Source of the DNA: Bacteroidales bacterium
Lineage (GTDB): Bacteria; Bacteroidota; Bacteroidia; Bacteroidales; Tenuifilaceae
NCBI GenBank assembly: GCA_003818205.1
Contig: RPRQ01000016.1
Coordinates: forward strand, 1 to 64,000
Direction of reading: 5' to 3'
Length of the DNA: 64,000 nucleotides
Part shown: positions 11,001 to 26,000 of the stretch, one piece after another
Position numbering within the stretch: the stretch's first letter is position 1
How the letters are laid out: the number at the start of each line of letters is the position of its first letter
Notes under the pieces: generated by a model
The model's database searches: none
Seen by the model: the letters and a program-made list of their open reading frames with translations, nothing else
What the model was told of the DNA's origin: nothing
Position numbers and translations under genes: made by a program

Positions 11001-14000
11001 GGATTGTCCTGGTTTAAGGGTGTCCGACTTATGCTTAAAATCACCAATTGGATATTTTCTTGCCTTGTCAAAGTCTTGTGATATGTAAACCCTATCAGTC
11101 CACTCTTTAACATCAGTAAACCATTTCCCTTTATTAGTTACTGTCCAGCTGATATTTATTGTGTCTTCAGAGAAGAAATCCAAAGGAGTTATAACTTCGT
11201 TAACGTAGAGATCGGGTGGAGGTGCTAGTTTAACCCACATAGGGGTTTTATTCCATCCAAAATTATTTTTACTATTCGATTCGAGCAATGTGGTGTCATA
11301 GTTTGTTAATGATGAAACATTAAACAAACCATCCTTATACTTTGGAAGTGTAAATGAGGATCTTTTTAAATAGCTTTGATTTGGTTCCAGATAGGTCATA
11401 TTTGGTAATCGACCTAGTATATGGAAACCATCCCAAATTGTATCCAAACTGTAGGATATTTCATCAGTCCATTCCTGGTCTATTGTACTTCCTAAACCTT
11501 GATTTTTAACCTCCCAGGTAACCTCAATTTTTTGCCCAGTAAATGCTGATATTGGAGATTCAATAGCATTAATTAGTAAATCAGGTAGGTATCTTAACGA
11601 AAATCTCTGAATAGGACTAGGTGTTGATTCACACTCATAGTACTTTGCAACCACTTGCCATTTATATGTAGCTCCATACCATGATTTATTTTTTGGATCG
11701 AAGGTATATCTGATAGAATTAATATTTGAGACATACGGTTTAACCGGTCTTGCCTGTTTTTCATTCCAGATGTATAAATCGTAGTAACTCGCATCATCAG
11801 CAGGTAACCACGATAGCTCAACAGGGAATGATAGCCCAGTTGATACATCAGCTGGAATCATATTGCTTACTGCACCGGGTACTTTTGCGGGTCGTATATT
11901 TACATTAGAACTTAAAGAATATGGACAACCTAGAGGTGTTATACCTGTAACGGTAATAACTGATGTTGTTGCTGGGCTAACTTTAATTGATGGTTTAGTT
12001 TGCCCTGTTGACCATAGATAAGATGCAGCGTTATCAACCTTTATCAATACGCTATCGTTGGTACATACTGTAATACTAGCAGGGGTTATAGTAGCCGCTT
12101 TCTCTTCAATCGGACTAATTGGATTCGAAGTGGAAGAACAACCTACAGAATCTTTATACGTTACCCTAAACCATCCTGTATGACGAACAGTTATTGAAGG
12201 TGTTTTCTCGCCATTAGACCATATATTGTTCTTACTATAACTTGATGATAGTACTACACTGCTGCCATTACAAAAATTTATTGGACCTGATGCAGTAATA
12301 ACTGGCTTTTGAGGTATTTCTTGCACCCTAACAGTAACGGTATCAATATCGATACAATTATTAAAAATAGTTGATGCGGTTACAATATACTGAGTTATTC
12401 CTGTTGGAATAACCTTAATTGAACTAGTTTTATCGCCAGTATTCCAGAAGTATGAATCAGCGCCAGAGGCGGTTAAGGTAATACTAGAACCTTGGCATAT
12501 TGAGGTATCCCTTGTTAGTTTAATATCCAGCCTTGGCATGTTATAAATAACAATAGAAGAAGAATCATTTTTCTGCCTATCGTCGTTGCCCAATTGAACT
12601 GAAGTTTTCACTAGGTAGCCCCGAATACTTGATAAATCTGCCTTTTTATTGAATGTATAGCTAATCGCTCTACCAGCAGGTATGTTTTGATTTATTGTTT
12701 CAATAACAGGTTCTTTATCATCGATACGATAGCTAACATTAAAGCCATTCTCATTATATGCACCAAAGTTTTTAATAATAATCGAGATTGGCTCATCATT
12801 ATGTAGTAAGCATCCACTGTTCTGGGCAATACTGGTGATAGATAAGTCGTGGGTGGTATTCCTAAACTCATCAGCCCCAATGTCAGGTTTCTTAATATTG
12901 CGTAATTCGCCATCAATATCATCGGCTATATAAGGCAATTTAACCCCTGCGCTATCGAGCGCAATCTGCGATACATGTAAATCTGTATTGGAGTTAAATA
13001 ATGGCTCGACTGAAATAGAATGCACATCAAAATTGGTTTGAAGCTTAAATGATTCTAGATCACTGAATTTGGTTTGCCCTAAAATAGCTAGAACATTTCC
13101 AGTTGTGTAAAAATTATTATAATCAAGATTTTTTATCCCAGTTGTATTTTTAAGGCTAATTGAATAACCACTACCCGTATTGACAAGTAGGTTATTTATC
13201 AGGTAGTTATTATCACCGCTATTAAAGCTCAATGCCCCTGCATTGGGCGATGTATTGAATACGTTAATGCTATTATTAGCAACATTCAGGTATGAGTTAT
13301 TGGTGATGCTAATACCATGCGATTGTGATGTACCCCCAATTGAAATAAAGTTATTGGCTACTAATCCTTGCTGGGATGTTGATCCCGAAAAGTCCTCGAT
13401 AATAATCCCAACACCATCACCTTCGAGTAAAATCTTATTCTTGGTAACCTTTAAGTTTCCATAGCAATTCTCTAAATAACACCCTTTAAATAGAGCAACT
13501 TTAGTAGTTGATGATATACTATTTTTGCTAATTACGGGTGAGTTCTGGTATTGTAAAAATAGGGCATAATTCTTTTGGTCATTGAAAAGGTTATTCTCCA
13601 CAATATTACCCATTTGAATATATTTCAGGCTACCCGTCATGTTTATCCCATGTTCTCCTCCAATAATGCAATTATTGCTAAATTGGTTATTGCTATTTAA
13701 GTGATTCGATAGGCTAATAACCCTATTACCAAAGCTTGAATAGTCATTCTTGAGTAAACAATTATTGATACTATTGTTGGTTGCCCCATTTTTAAGTTCA
13801 ATAACATTCCCAGAATTTTTAAACCTATTAATTGTGATATGGCTTAAAGTTACGTAATCCGCATCGTCAAGTTGAACAACAAAACCTGAGGTAGAATCCT
13901 TTAATACCACTGCTGAGCTATCCCTCGCCTCTGAAATAAATAGAACTTTATTTAGCTCCGAAGCACCATAGATTTGATGAATTACAACGTTCTCTTTATA

Positions 14001-17000
14001 AATTCCATTTCGTATGTTGAATGTTACAGGACCTACTACACCACCATGATTTAAAAAGTAAACAGCATTATTGATAGATTTATAATTAGGTGTAACACCA
14101 CCAATAGTATAAATTCCCTCTAGCGCAGTGTATAATTTTGTGACACGAGCAGTATCGTTAACATTAATAATATCGGTAACATTATTGGGGTCTTTTGTCC
14201 ATGCAATAATCTCATACTCTTGCCCATCGGTGAAATCGAATAGCCCTATATTAATGGTGTCGGATTTACCGGGTTGTAAGTTGCCATTCCAATGATATTT
14301 TACCTGAGAATTCTCATTAACCCTCCATTCAATATCTACGTTTGCTAAAGTAGTGTAACCAAAATTCCTTAGCACTGCCGTTACACTACTATTACCTTTT
14401 CTAAATGGAATGGCAGGGTTAGTAATTGCAATTATACCAGCATCGTTTTTAGCAGGTACATAAAACTCATCGGCTCCTATATCTGGATTATCAGAATCTC
14501 TGAACTCATTATCAATATCATCGGTTACTTCATTAACAGGCGTTCCGGAGTTCTTTAAAAATATTTCTTTTACATGTAAATCGGTTACCGATTCAAATAG
14601 CGGCTCAATTGAAAATGACCTGTTATCTTTATCACTTTCCAATCTCCATGCTGCAAGATCGTTACAATTCTTATTCCAATAACCTAAATTAGTACCCGTA
14701 GTAAATAAATTGTTATAGTTTGATATTCCGATTGATGATGGATTATTGATGTAAATAGCATACCCTCCACCATGATTGCATAATATATTATTGTATAGCT
14801 GATTGTTTGCGCCGGATGTACAGTATAAGGCTCTTCCATCAACAACATCGGTACTAGTAATGTTAACACTATTATAATAGATGTTTTGGAGATTACAATT
14901 TGATAGATGTATTCCATAGGCTACATCTTTTCCACCAATGGTTATAAAGTTGTTAGAGGTCAATCCTCTATTTGCCACAGTACCTTCACAGCTCTCAATC
15001 TTCAGACCGTATCCCCCATTTTGAATATTTATTCTATTCTTAGAAAGAATAAACTTATTTTGACAGTAAACTAGGTTAATGCCAAATGAAGAATTTAAAT
15101 TAGAGGATGTTGATATATTGTTTTTAATAATCTGAGGTGCATTTACATACCTTAGGCTTACTCCTCCTTGGTATTGATTTTCAAATGTATTCCCTTGAAT
15201 AATAATAGCCTGAAGAAGATTACTAGACTCACCATTCATGCTAATGCCAATATAACCATTCTCTATAGTATTGTCAACAAAGCTATTGCTATAATCATTT
15301 GCATTTTGCGAATAGATATTTATACAATTAGAGCTATAGCTGCTTGCTTTTGCAGTTGAAATGATATTTTGATAAAACCTATTATTCGTGGCACCATTCT
15401 TCAGCTCGACAACGCGACCATAATTTGTTGAAGTATTCTTAATGGTAATTGAATTAAATCTTATGAAGTCTGACCCATCAAGGCATAAAGTATAATTATT
15501 TGTGGAGTTACCCGCATTAGTTAAAATAACACTATTATTCGTTAATGATTCTGACTGGAATGTTATAGTGTTCCTTGCAGATGCACCTACAACCTCTTTA
15601 ATTTTGACACTTTCATTGTATGTTCCATTCCTTATTATAAATGAGACGGAATCAATTACGCCACCGTACTCAAGAGCATCAGTTGCGCCTTTGAAGTCTA
15701 TAAAATCGGGATATAGTCCACCAATTGTATATTCACCATCTAGCGCAGCATAAATGTTATAGATGGAAAGGGTGTCGTTAGAGTTAACTGTATCTGCAAT
15801 AGAGTTGGGTAACGTTGACCATAGCTTAACATGATATGGAATAGCTGATTCAATATAATAGTTTCCTATTTTAACGGTGTCCTGTCCTCCGCTTTGTAAT
15901 TTACCATGCCAAGAAAAATTATTCTGAATATTTCCATTTACAAACCAATTAATGGATGCGCTTTTTAATGTGTCTGAACCAAAGTTTTTTATTACAGCAT
16001 AAATACTGGTTGTTCCTTCTTCGAAAGGCTTTACCGGTTCTGTAATTGCAACGATTCCGGCATCAACTTTTGATGGTACAATTAGCTCATCAGCCCCAAT
16101 ATCAGGAGTCGAAAGGTTCCGTATATCTCCATCGATATCTACGGTTATTCCAACTATTGCTTTCGCATTGCCGTTCAATAATAGTTCCTTCGAATGCAAA
16201 TCGTTAGAAGTAACGAACTGAGGATCTACAGCTAATGAATGTAAATCTTTAGATGTTGAAGTTCTCCATTCGCTAAGGCTGCTATAATCCTGATTATACT
16301 TAGCTAAAATGCTACCTGCCGCGTATAAATCGTTATAATCCGATTCAAATTGAACATCAGGATTTATCCTAAGGACAACACCATTACCCTTATTGCAAAG
16401 AATATTGTTTATTATCCTATTATTTGTACCACTTATTAGATTAATTGCGTTTGAATTTACACTTGTTCCTAGAATATTTATTGAGTTATAGTACAAGCCT
16501 AGGTAGTTGGATTGCTCTACGTAAATGCCATTTGAGGCATAGGTACCATTAATGCTAATAAAGTTATTATATACAGAACAATAGTTAGCATTATCCCCGT
16601 TTATTGAACCTAAATAAATACCATTCCCTTTGTTAGTAACAATTTTATTTGAATAAATACTATTATCACCATTACATCTATTTAAACTAATGCCGAAAAA
16701 TGAATCTCCATTAGTATTTGAAGTTATTAGGTTATTAGAAACTATTATTCTATTCCCATTATTTATAAATATTCCACCATAAAAGCTATTATTTATAATA
16801 TTCTTATCAATTATTACAGAATCGCATTGGGAGGAGTTTCCATAGTAAAAGAATGCGTAGCTACCATTATCAAACTTATTATTTACAATCTCTAGGTTAT
16901 CAATAGAAGTGCCTGATGATATAATATATCTTTGATATAAGTCATAACTAGAAGTATAGGTAGAACCACTAAATGCATTCGATTGTAGAAGGATGTTGCT

Positions 17001-20000
17001 ATTACCATTAATGAATTCAATACACCTTGAGTAATATGAACTAGTTGCTTTTATCGTTATCCCTTCAATCGTAGTATATTCACTATTATCAAATCTTACT
17101 ATGTAGTTATTACTACTCGATGAATTATATGATAGGATTACTTTGGAACTATCACCTGATTCAGAGGTGAAAATAATTCTTGATTGATTTGATGTCCCCT
17201 TTATCTTAGGAATTGCTATCTGTTCATCATACAATCCATTTCTCACATTAAATATTACCGTTTTATTAATCCCGGCTATTTTGAGCGTATTAATTGCCTC
17301 GTTAAATGTTTTGAAATCAGGATTATTCCCACCAATAGTAAATACACCTTCGTATCCTGCATAGATATTATCAACCGATGTAGTATCGTTAAAAGCACAG
17401 ATATCGTTAGTGCTATTCGGCTGTTCTGTCCAGCTCTTAAGTGAGTATTTTGTAGAGTGTAAAAAATTATATATACCAATAGATACCGTATCAATTTTGC
17501 CTGGTGAGATTACTCCGCTCCAATTATATAATGTAATTGGCTCATTATTGATTTGCCAAGCTATTCTTGCGCTCTTTAGTGTGTCAACTCCATAATTCTT
17601 AACTACAACAGATATATTCTTATTGCCAGGTAGCAATGGAAGTTCTAGGTCACTAAATGCAATAATACCTGCATCATCTTTAGTAATAGGGGTAAACTCA
17701 TCGGCTCCGATATCGGGGTTTGTTAAACTCCTTAATTCCTCATCAATATCTTTTGTCAATCCAGAAACTGGGGTACCCTTTCCATCCAAAGAAATTTGCT
17801 GAACATGTAAATCGGAATTTGTTCTGTAGAATGGATTAACTGACACTGATTGTTTATCATATTTACCGATAATCCAATCGGAAAAACTTATTGCTTTACT
17901 ACCATCATTTACAGCCAATCCGCTTCTTGAAAATAAATTATTATAATTTGAAGCAATATAATTATTGCTGTTTACAAAATATAATGAATTACCATTTCCA
18001 TTATTTACGAAATTATTGTTTAGAACATCTACTTCTTCTCCATAATACAACGAAAAGGCATAGCTTAATGAACTATTGGATAGGATATTAATATTGTTAA
18101 AAATTACATTGAGGTAACGTGGATATGAAACACTTATTCCTTTTACATCTGAATTGCCATTAACTGTAATAAAGTTATTGGTAATATTTCCTTGGGCACC
18201 ACTTCTACCTTTGAAACTACTCAAGGAGATTCCAATAATACCATTGGTTAGATCAATTCTATTCTTTTCGATATTGACATCATTCTCCGAATCAGCTAAA
18301 TATAATGCAACAACACTATTCTTTGATGACTCTATGCTATTGCCAATAATCTTTATAGCATTCTGCTTATAACCGTATATTGCATTAGCGCTTTGATCCT
18401 TAAAATAATTATTTGCAATACTATTACCACTTGAGGTTATTATATCATTATTAGTAATCTTTATTGCAGTACTACCATACCTAAAATTATTATTAATAAA
18501 TGACAAACTCTTTGATTCGGTAGAGGATATAAGGTTTTGATTATCAGAAGTACTATTTGTATAAATACCTTCTAGGATACAACCTTTAAAAGTGATATTT
18601 GATGTATTCGTTAATACTACTATTCGTCCATAGTTTGAAGATAACGATTTTAGTGTAATATTCTTATAAGTAATATTTTGAATATCCTTTACTAATAAAG
18701 TAGAATTATTAATTGATGTAGCGTTATAGCTAAGTACAACTAAAGCACTATCCCCATTTTCGCTCTGGAAGAGTAACCCTTTATCATTTGTAATACCTGG
18801 GATTTCTGAAATAATAACACTTTCGTTATAGCCACCATTTCTTACATTAAAAGTAACGGTCTCATATATACCTCCAATTTTTAATGCATCAACCGCACTC
18901 TGGAAAGTATTAAAGTCTGGATTTACACCACCAATAGTATATATACCACCGTATGCTGAATATAAATTACTAATTCTTACAGTATCATTAATATTAAAAG
19001 GATCAACCTCACCATTTGGTTGAGACGACCATGATTCAATTGAATATTTTACTTTACCTAAGAAGTTATATGATCCAATGCTGATCGTATCTTTCTCGCC
19101 AGGTTTAATCAAGCCGACCCACGTGAATATTGGTTGAGCGGCATTATTAATTTTCCAATTTATTGAGGCTGATGTAAGGTCTTTCTTCCCAAAATTGCGT
19201 AGAACAACCTCCACGTTATTCAACCCAGGCTTGAAGGGTACGACTGGTCCAATAATTGCTGCTATCCCTGCATCATCATTAAATTCAAGTTTAAACTCAT
19301 CGGCGCCGATATCGGGGTGAAGTGTGGACCTAATGTCTCCATCGATGTCAGTAGTAACATCTGGGATGTTGATACCCGCTTCGTTCAGGGTTATCTCCCT
19401 AACATGCAAATCTATTGGAGAAATAAAATAGGGGTTAACCGATAATGAATGTCCCTCTAGGGATGTAATGGCTTTCCATGAGTCTAAACTAGTAATATTT
19501 TGACCCCAGTAACCTAGAATTCCTGTTGAATAGATGTTATTATAGTCTGAACTTGAGATTGCACTTGTTGTCCTTACATTAAGAGCATACCCTTTACCAA
19601 AATTAGCAAATATATTGTTCTTGAGGTTTAAATCACTGTCGGAGTTGGAATAGAAGGATGAGCTATTAACGTTATCAGAGTTAAGGCTAACAGAGTTAAA
19701 GAAAATATTAACGAATCGGCTATTATTCAAGTATAAACCATAGACTTCCGTTAAACCGTTTACCGAAATAAAGTTATTTATTATTGAAGATTTGTTAAGT
19801 CCATCGGAATCACAGTTATCCATGTAAATTCCATACCCATTATTATCCAAATCTATAATGTTTTCAGCAATATATACTTTGCTACAGCTGTTTAGGTTTA
19901 TACCATTCTTAACATTGGTTGCATATGATTTTATGCTATTCGTCACTAACCGAGAAGCCTGATTATAGCGAATATAAATCGCTGCCTCAAATTGATTCTC

Positions 20001-23000
20001 AAACAAATTACTTTGAATCGTCGTGGTGAAAGAATTTTTACTGTAATTCCCCTCGAGGTAAACTCCGTAACTTCCATTTAGGAATTTACAATATCTAATT
20101 ACGGTTGCCGTATCTGAAGAGTTTGTACTATAAATCAAACTCATTGAATTACTTGTAGTAGTAGTTACATTTCCTAGAAGAATACAATTCTGAATACTTA
20201 TGTTTCGAGTATTTGATAGTTCGATTGCATGGCCAAAGGATGTATTGTTTGCTCTAATAGTTATACCTTTAATGGTTGTATTTACAGCATTTTTAAGTTG
20301 GATCGTGAAATTATTGCTGCTATTTGCACTGTATGAGAGGGTAACCTTCGTGCTATCGCCACTTTCTGACTTAAACACAATGCCTTGAGAATTTAATGAA
20401 CCTTTAATGTATGGTAGAACTATCTGCTCAGTATATACCCCCTCACGTACATTAAAAGTCACCTTATTCTTTATACCTCCTCTAACTAAATAATTTGCAG
20501 CATCACTAAAACTGCTGAAATCTGGGCTTGTTCCCCCGATTGTATAAGTTCCATCTAATGCGGTAAACAGACCGTCCACTCTTGCTGTATCATTCTTCGG
20601 ATATAGATCATTTTGCCCGTTGGGCATCGAAGTCCACGCTACAAGAGAGTGCTCATTCTTAAAGCTAAAGTTTTTCGTTCCAAGAATTACCTTTTTAACC
20701 TCAGAGGGGAGCAAGACTCCATTCCAACTAAATGTTTCGTAAGCCAACCCATCCAATGACCAATTGATATTTATTGTTTTGATGGTGTCGCTACCAAAGT
20801 TCTTAATTTCGCCGTATATCTGGTTATTGCCAACATTGATTAATGAATCTGTAGAGATGCTAATTACACCTCCATCAAGTTGCATAGGGTTAAACTCATC
20901 AGCTCCAATATCGGGGTGTAAGGTGCTCCTTAGCTCTCCATCAATATCATTCGGAACCAGACTAATGTACTTGCCCTTATTGTTAAGGTTTATCGCATTT
21001 GTATGGAGATCGGTTTCTGAATAATAAATTGGGTTTGATGAAACAGAATGGGATTCAATAGTATTTGTCGCCTTAAACTCCTCCAGTGAAGTATAAAGTT
21101 TATCGGTAAAAATAGGTATGCCATTCTCAGAGAAGATGTTATTGTAATCCGAATCAACAAAATCAGCAATAGAGTAATATCTTACAGCATATCCTTTCCC
21201 AGAATTATAGAAGCTATTGTTATTATTATGTAAATTACTACATGAAATAGTTGTAAAACAGGAGCAATCATTGCCATTACCATTTGAGTAAACGCTATTG
21301 TGAATTACAGCCAAATTTATAACACTACTCAGACTTATACCAGTTGTATAGTAATCACCTTTTAGGCTGATGAAGTTATTAGTAAGAAACGATTTATTGT
21401 CATTATCAAAACTACAGCTATAAATCCTAACGCCGTACTCTCCTAAAGGTATAATTATTTTATTCCGATTAACTGTTAAAGATTTTTGACAGTAGTTAAT
21501 ATCAACCCCTTTATAGCCGCTGTAGGAATTTCCAGTTTGGACTAAGTTCTCAGAAAAATTGAGGCGTAAAATATTGCTGAAAGTACTCCCGCAGTAATAC
21601 TGGTTCGTAAAGCTATTATTACTTACTGCAATACTTGAAGACCCCTTCAATGGGTTAAGGTTCATCCCAAAACTACCATTGCTGAACTGATTCGAGATAA
21701 AACTTGAATTCGATAGTATTCCATTCTCAGAGTAAACAAGTGCATGATTGCTAGAGGTTGTTGTTACTAAACTTCCAGATATAGTATTGTTTGTAAATAG
21801 TAAATTCTCACAAATGTTTTTTAGCTCAATAGCTCTACCATAGGATGCTCCATTGGCCTTTATTGTTACTCCATTGAATGTTATGCCTTTTACATTATCA
21901 AGCTGAAGGGTATAGTTATTGCTACTGCTGGTTGATGCAAATACAAGGCTAACATCTTGAGGGTTTCCTGTCTCAGATATGTACTTTACAGTATTCAACC
22001 CTGATGGACCTTGAAATTGCTTCAACGATAATTGCTCGTTGTAAATATTTGTTTTTATCCTAAACTCCACAGAATCAAATACTCCATAACTAAGAAGGGC
22101 ATTAGCAGATTCTTGAAAACTTGCAAAATCACTAGCAGTTTTCCCAATCGTATATACACCAGAAAGTGATGAGTAGTATGATGGTACTTTTAGCGTATCA
22201 TTTTTAATATTCAAATCATTTTCACCATTGGGTAATTCAGACCAAATCAAAGCACTGTATTTCTGCCCTTTTATAAAATTCTTAACCCCAAGGTTTACTT
22301 TTACAGTATCCCCAGTTGCAACCTTCCCAACCCAGCTAACTGGTTCCTCGTTAATACTATTAAATATCCAGCCAATAGTTGCACTTTTCAAAGTGTCCTT
22401 TCCATAATTTATAAGAATTGCTGAAAACATTGAATCACCAGATTTAACTGGAAGTACTGATAGGATACCAGCATCGTTACCGGATGGCACTATTTCATCG
22501 GCACCTATTGTAGTACCATTTAATGGTCGGGGATCATTATCGACATCATCTTGTATTCCTGGAATATTCAATCCCTTTTTAATTAGGCTCAGTTCAGTTA
22601 CATGTAAATCACTAGCTGATTTATATCCTGGATTTATTGAGATTGAATGCGAATCGTTTGATGTTATGCTTTTCCATGATGAAAGTGAGAAAATATTGCT
22701 GTTCCAATAACCAAGGTTTACACCTGATGTAAAGAAGTTATTGTAGTCAGATGTGATTATTAAATCATTACCATATTTATAGAGACAATATCCGCCAGCA
22801 AGGTTAACCAAATTGTTATTCTGAATAATTAGATTGGTTGAATAGTAAGCATAAAGAGCTTTACTACTGGCTATGTTGCCAGTAATATTTAGATTGTTAT
22901 AATAGCAGCTAACCCCGTTCGAATTTTGAATAAATATTCCAGCGGTACTGCTTGATCCACCAACTTGTATGAAATTATTACTTACCTCTAAATTCTTACT

Positions 23001-26000
23001 GCTATTGGTATTGCAATTTTGAATATTTATACCATTTCCAATATTGGAATCGGCAATTTTATTTTTACTTATCAGAATACCCGACAGGCACGAACTCAAA
23101 TAAATTCCATTGTAGCCGCTATATGCACTATTTGTTGTAATACTATTGCCTGTAATAGATACTTTTGATAATGATGAAAGATAAATTGATGAATAATACT
23201 GATTTGCAAAGCGATTCTCTTTGATTTCAAAATCAACGCTAAGATCGTTGCTTGGAAAATAAATCCCATAGCTTCCATTAGAAAGGTTACAATTCTGAAT
23301 TTTAATACTATTAACTAAAGTATAATAGCTATAGAATAACGATAAATTTTCTGAATAGCTAGTAGTACTAATACCTTCAATACTACAATTCGAGAAATCC
23401 AAATCTGAACTTTCTCTAATATCGACCACCCTACCATAGCTCGAATTCAACGATTTAATCCCAATCTTTCTAAAGGTAATACCTTTGGCTTTATTCAACC
23501 GAAGCGTATAGTTTAGGCTACTATTTGCGCTAAACTCTAAAGACACCTTAGTGCTATCATTACTCTCAGATTGGAAAATAATACTCTCGCTTGTTGTTGC
23601 TCCTGAAATTTGAGGTATTTCAACTTGTTCGTTGTAGCTACCATCCCTAACGTTAAATATTACCTGCTGGGACACACCGTAGGTCTTCAAGTCATTTACT
23701 GCAGCAGTAAAAGTTGGATAATCAGGCGAAATACCACCAATGGTATAACTCCCTGAAAGAGAAGCGAATCGATTGGACACCCTTACTGTATCATTGCTAT
23801 TTATGGGATCATTTACACCGTTTGGTAGCGATGACCATGATTTTAATGTATATGCAACACCCGACTCAAACAGCTGTGTCCCTAAAATTATATCGATAGA
23901 ATCACTACTCTCAATATTTCCTGACCAATTTATGTTACTTTGAAGGATTCCGTTTATCGACCAGCCTATTGTAGCACTCGTTAGCGGGTTCTTACCATAA
24001 TTTCTTAAGAATACGTTTAGCGGATTTGCACCCGCTGAAAAATTAGATATTGATGAAATGCCGGCATCAACTTGGGTTAGCTCAAACTCATCGGCACCAA
24101 TATCAGGTTTACTGCCCCTGATTTCTCCATCAATATCAGTGGTTATCTCTGAAATTGATGTTCCTGCTCCCTTCAAGAAGAATTGCTGAACATGCAGATT
24201 ATCGCTAGATAAAAACAGCGGGTTACATGAAATCGAGTTTTTATCAAACGACCTACTGGCTTGCCATTGGGCTAGATTCTGGTAACTGGTACCGTAGTAC
24301 ACCAGTGAACTTCCGGTTGTATATAGGTCATTGTAATTAGATGAGGTGATGGACGTTGCGTAGTATGAGGAGATGACATTACCTCCGCCTGCATTGTAAA
24401 GAATATTATTCCCTAGATTTAGGTTATATACTGAGTATGAAATGCTTATCGGAGTTCCTCCATTACCCTCAACACCTGTTAGTATATTATTTGAGTAAAT
24501 TCTGTAGTAACTTGAATAGTATACATTTATACCTGTACCCTGCTTCGACCTTAAAAAGTTGTTGAAAATCCTACCATAAGAATAGTTAGTATTATTGAAT
24601 GATAAGTTTATACAGCTACCTCTATTGATTAAGATTTTGTTTGAAATGATATCAGCTCCACTTACACAACCAGTTAAGATAATCGCGTTGTACGAATAGC
24701 TGTCCGAATTGGAGTTAATCTCATTCATTAGTATTCTTGGAGTAACACCGTTTTGAATCGAAATCGCAGTACCATACTGATTTTCAAACCTATTGGATTC
24801 AATAAGAATATCTTCAGATTTTGCTGATGAATTCCCTCCTAATAATACCCCATACGCACCATTATTAAAAAGGTTATTTATAATGTGAATGCCGTTTATA
24901 GTTGAATTCTCAGAAAAAATCAATGAGTTACTGGAAGAACTATTAGCTGTTTGCGAGCCAACAAAAATATTATTCTTAAAATATATACTATCACACAATC
25001 CCGACAATGCGATTATTCTGCCATAGTCTGGATTAAGATTCTTTAATGATAGGTTTGAGAATGATATGTTTTTTACGTTGTTTAGGTTGATAACATAATT
25101 ATTTATGTCAGGATTAAATACTATTTCTGTCTTTGTACTATCCTTCGATTCTGATGTAAATTCCACTCTGTAACCTTTTTCAGTTCCAATTATTGAATTG
25201 ATTACAATCTGCTCATTGTAAACACCATTCCTTACATCAAACCTTACATCTGCCGATATACCAGCATCCATTAGCCTCTGAACGGCATCTGAGATAGTAT
25301 TGAAATTAGGATCCACTCCACCTATTGTAAATATCCCTTCAAGAGCAGTTGTTAAAGATAAATGAAGCGTATCATTTGCTGGGTTAGGATCATTTTTAAT
25401 CCAAAGTTTAATATTATACTGTTGGTTTGGAAGGAATTCTAAAGAGTCCGTTTTAATAACCTCAAACTTACCTGACGCAATTGTTCCTGTCCAACCGATT
25501 GGTTGCTTTTGAACCTGATTTACCGACCATTCTATGGTTAAAGAGGTCAAAGGGTCAATCCCTGAGTTCTTAACCTCAAGCAGTAACGGGTGCTTTCCTG
25601 CTTTAACCGGCGATATGGGTGAAACCATTCTCATTAGCTCCGCATCGATAAGACTTACATCAAACTCATCGGCACCTATATCCGGTTTAACTGGATTCCT
25701 TGGCTGATCATCTAAATCCATGGTAACCGAAGCATAGGGTTTAGCACTTCCGTTGAGCAATACTTCTGTTGTATGAAAACTAGTATCGGATACCAACCTA
25801 GGAAGTACTGATAGAGAATGCGTATCAAATCCTGTAGCCTTTTGCCAATCAACAATGGTGTTATACTCCGATCCTAAATAAGCGATAAAACTATTACCAG
25901 AGAAGATGTCGTTGTAATCACACTCATTAATATATGAGCTGTTGTATATAAATAAGGGATACCCTTTATCAGCTGCGTATAGTATATTGTTATTAACTAC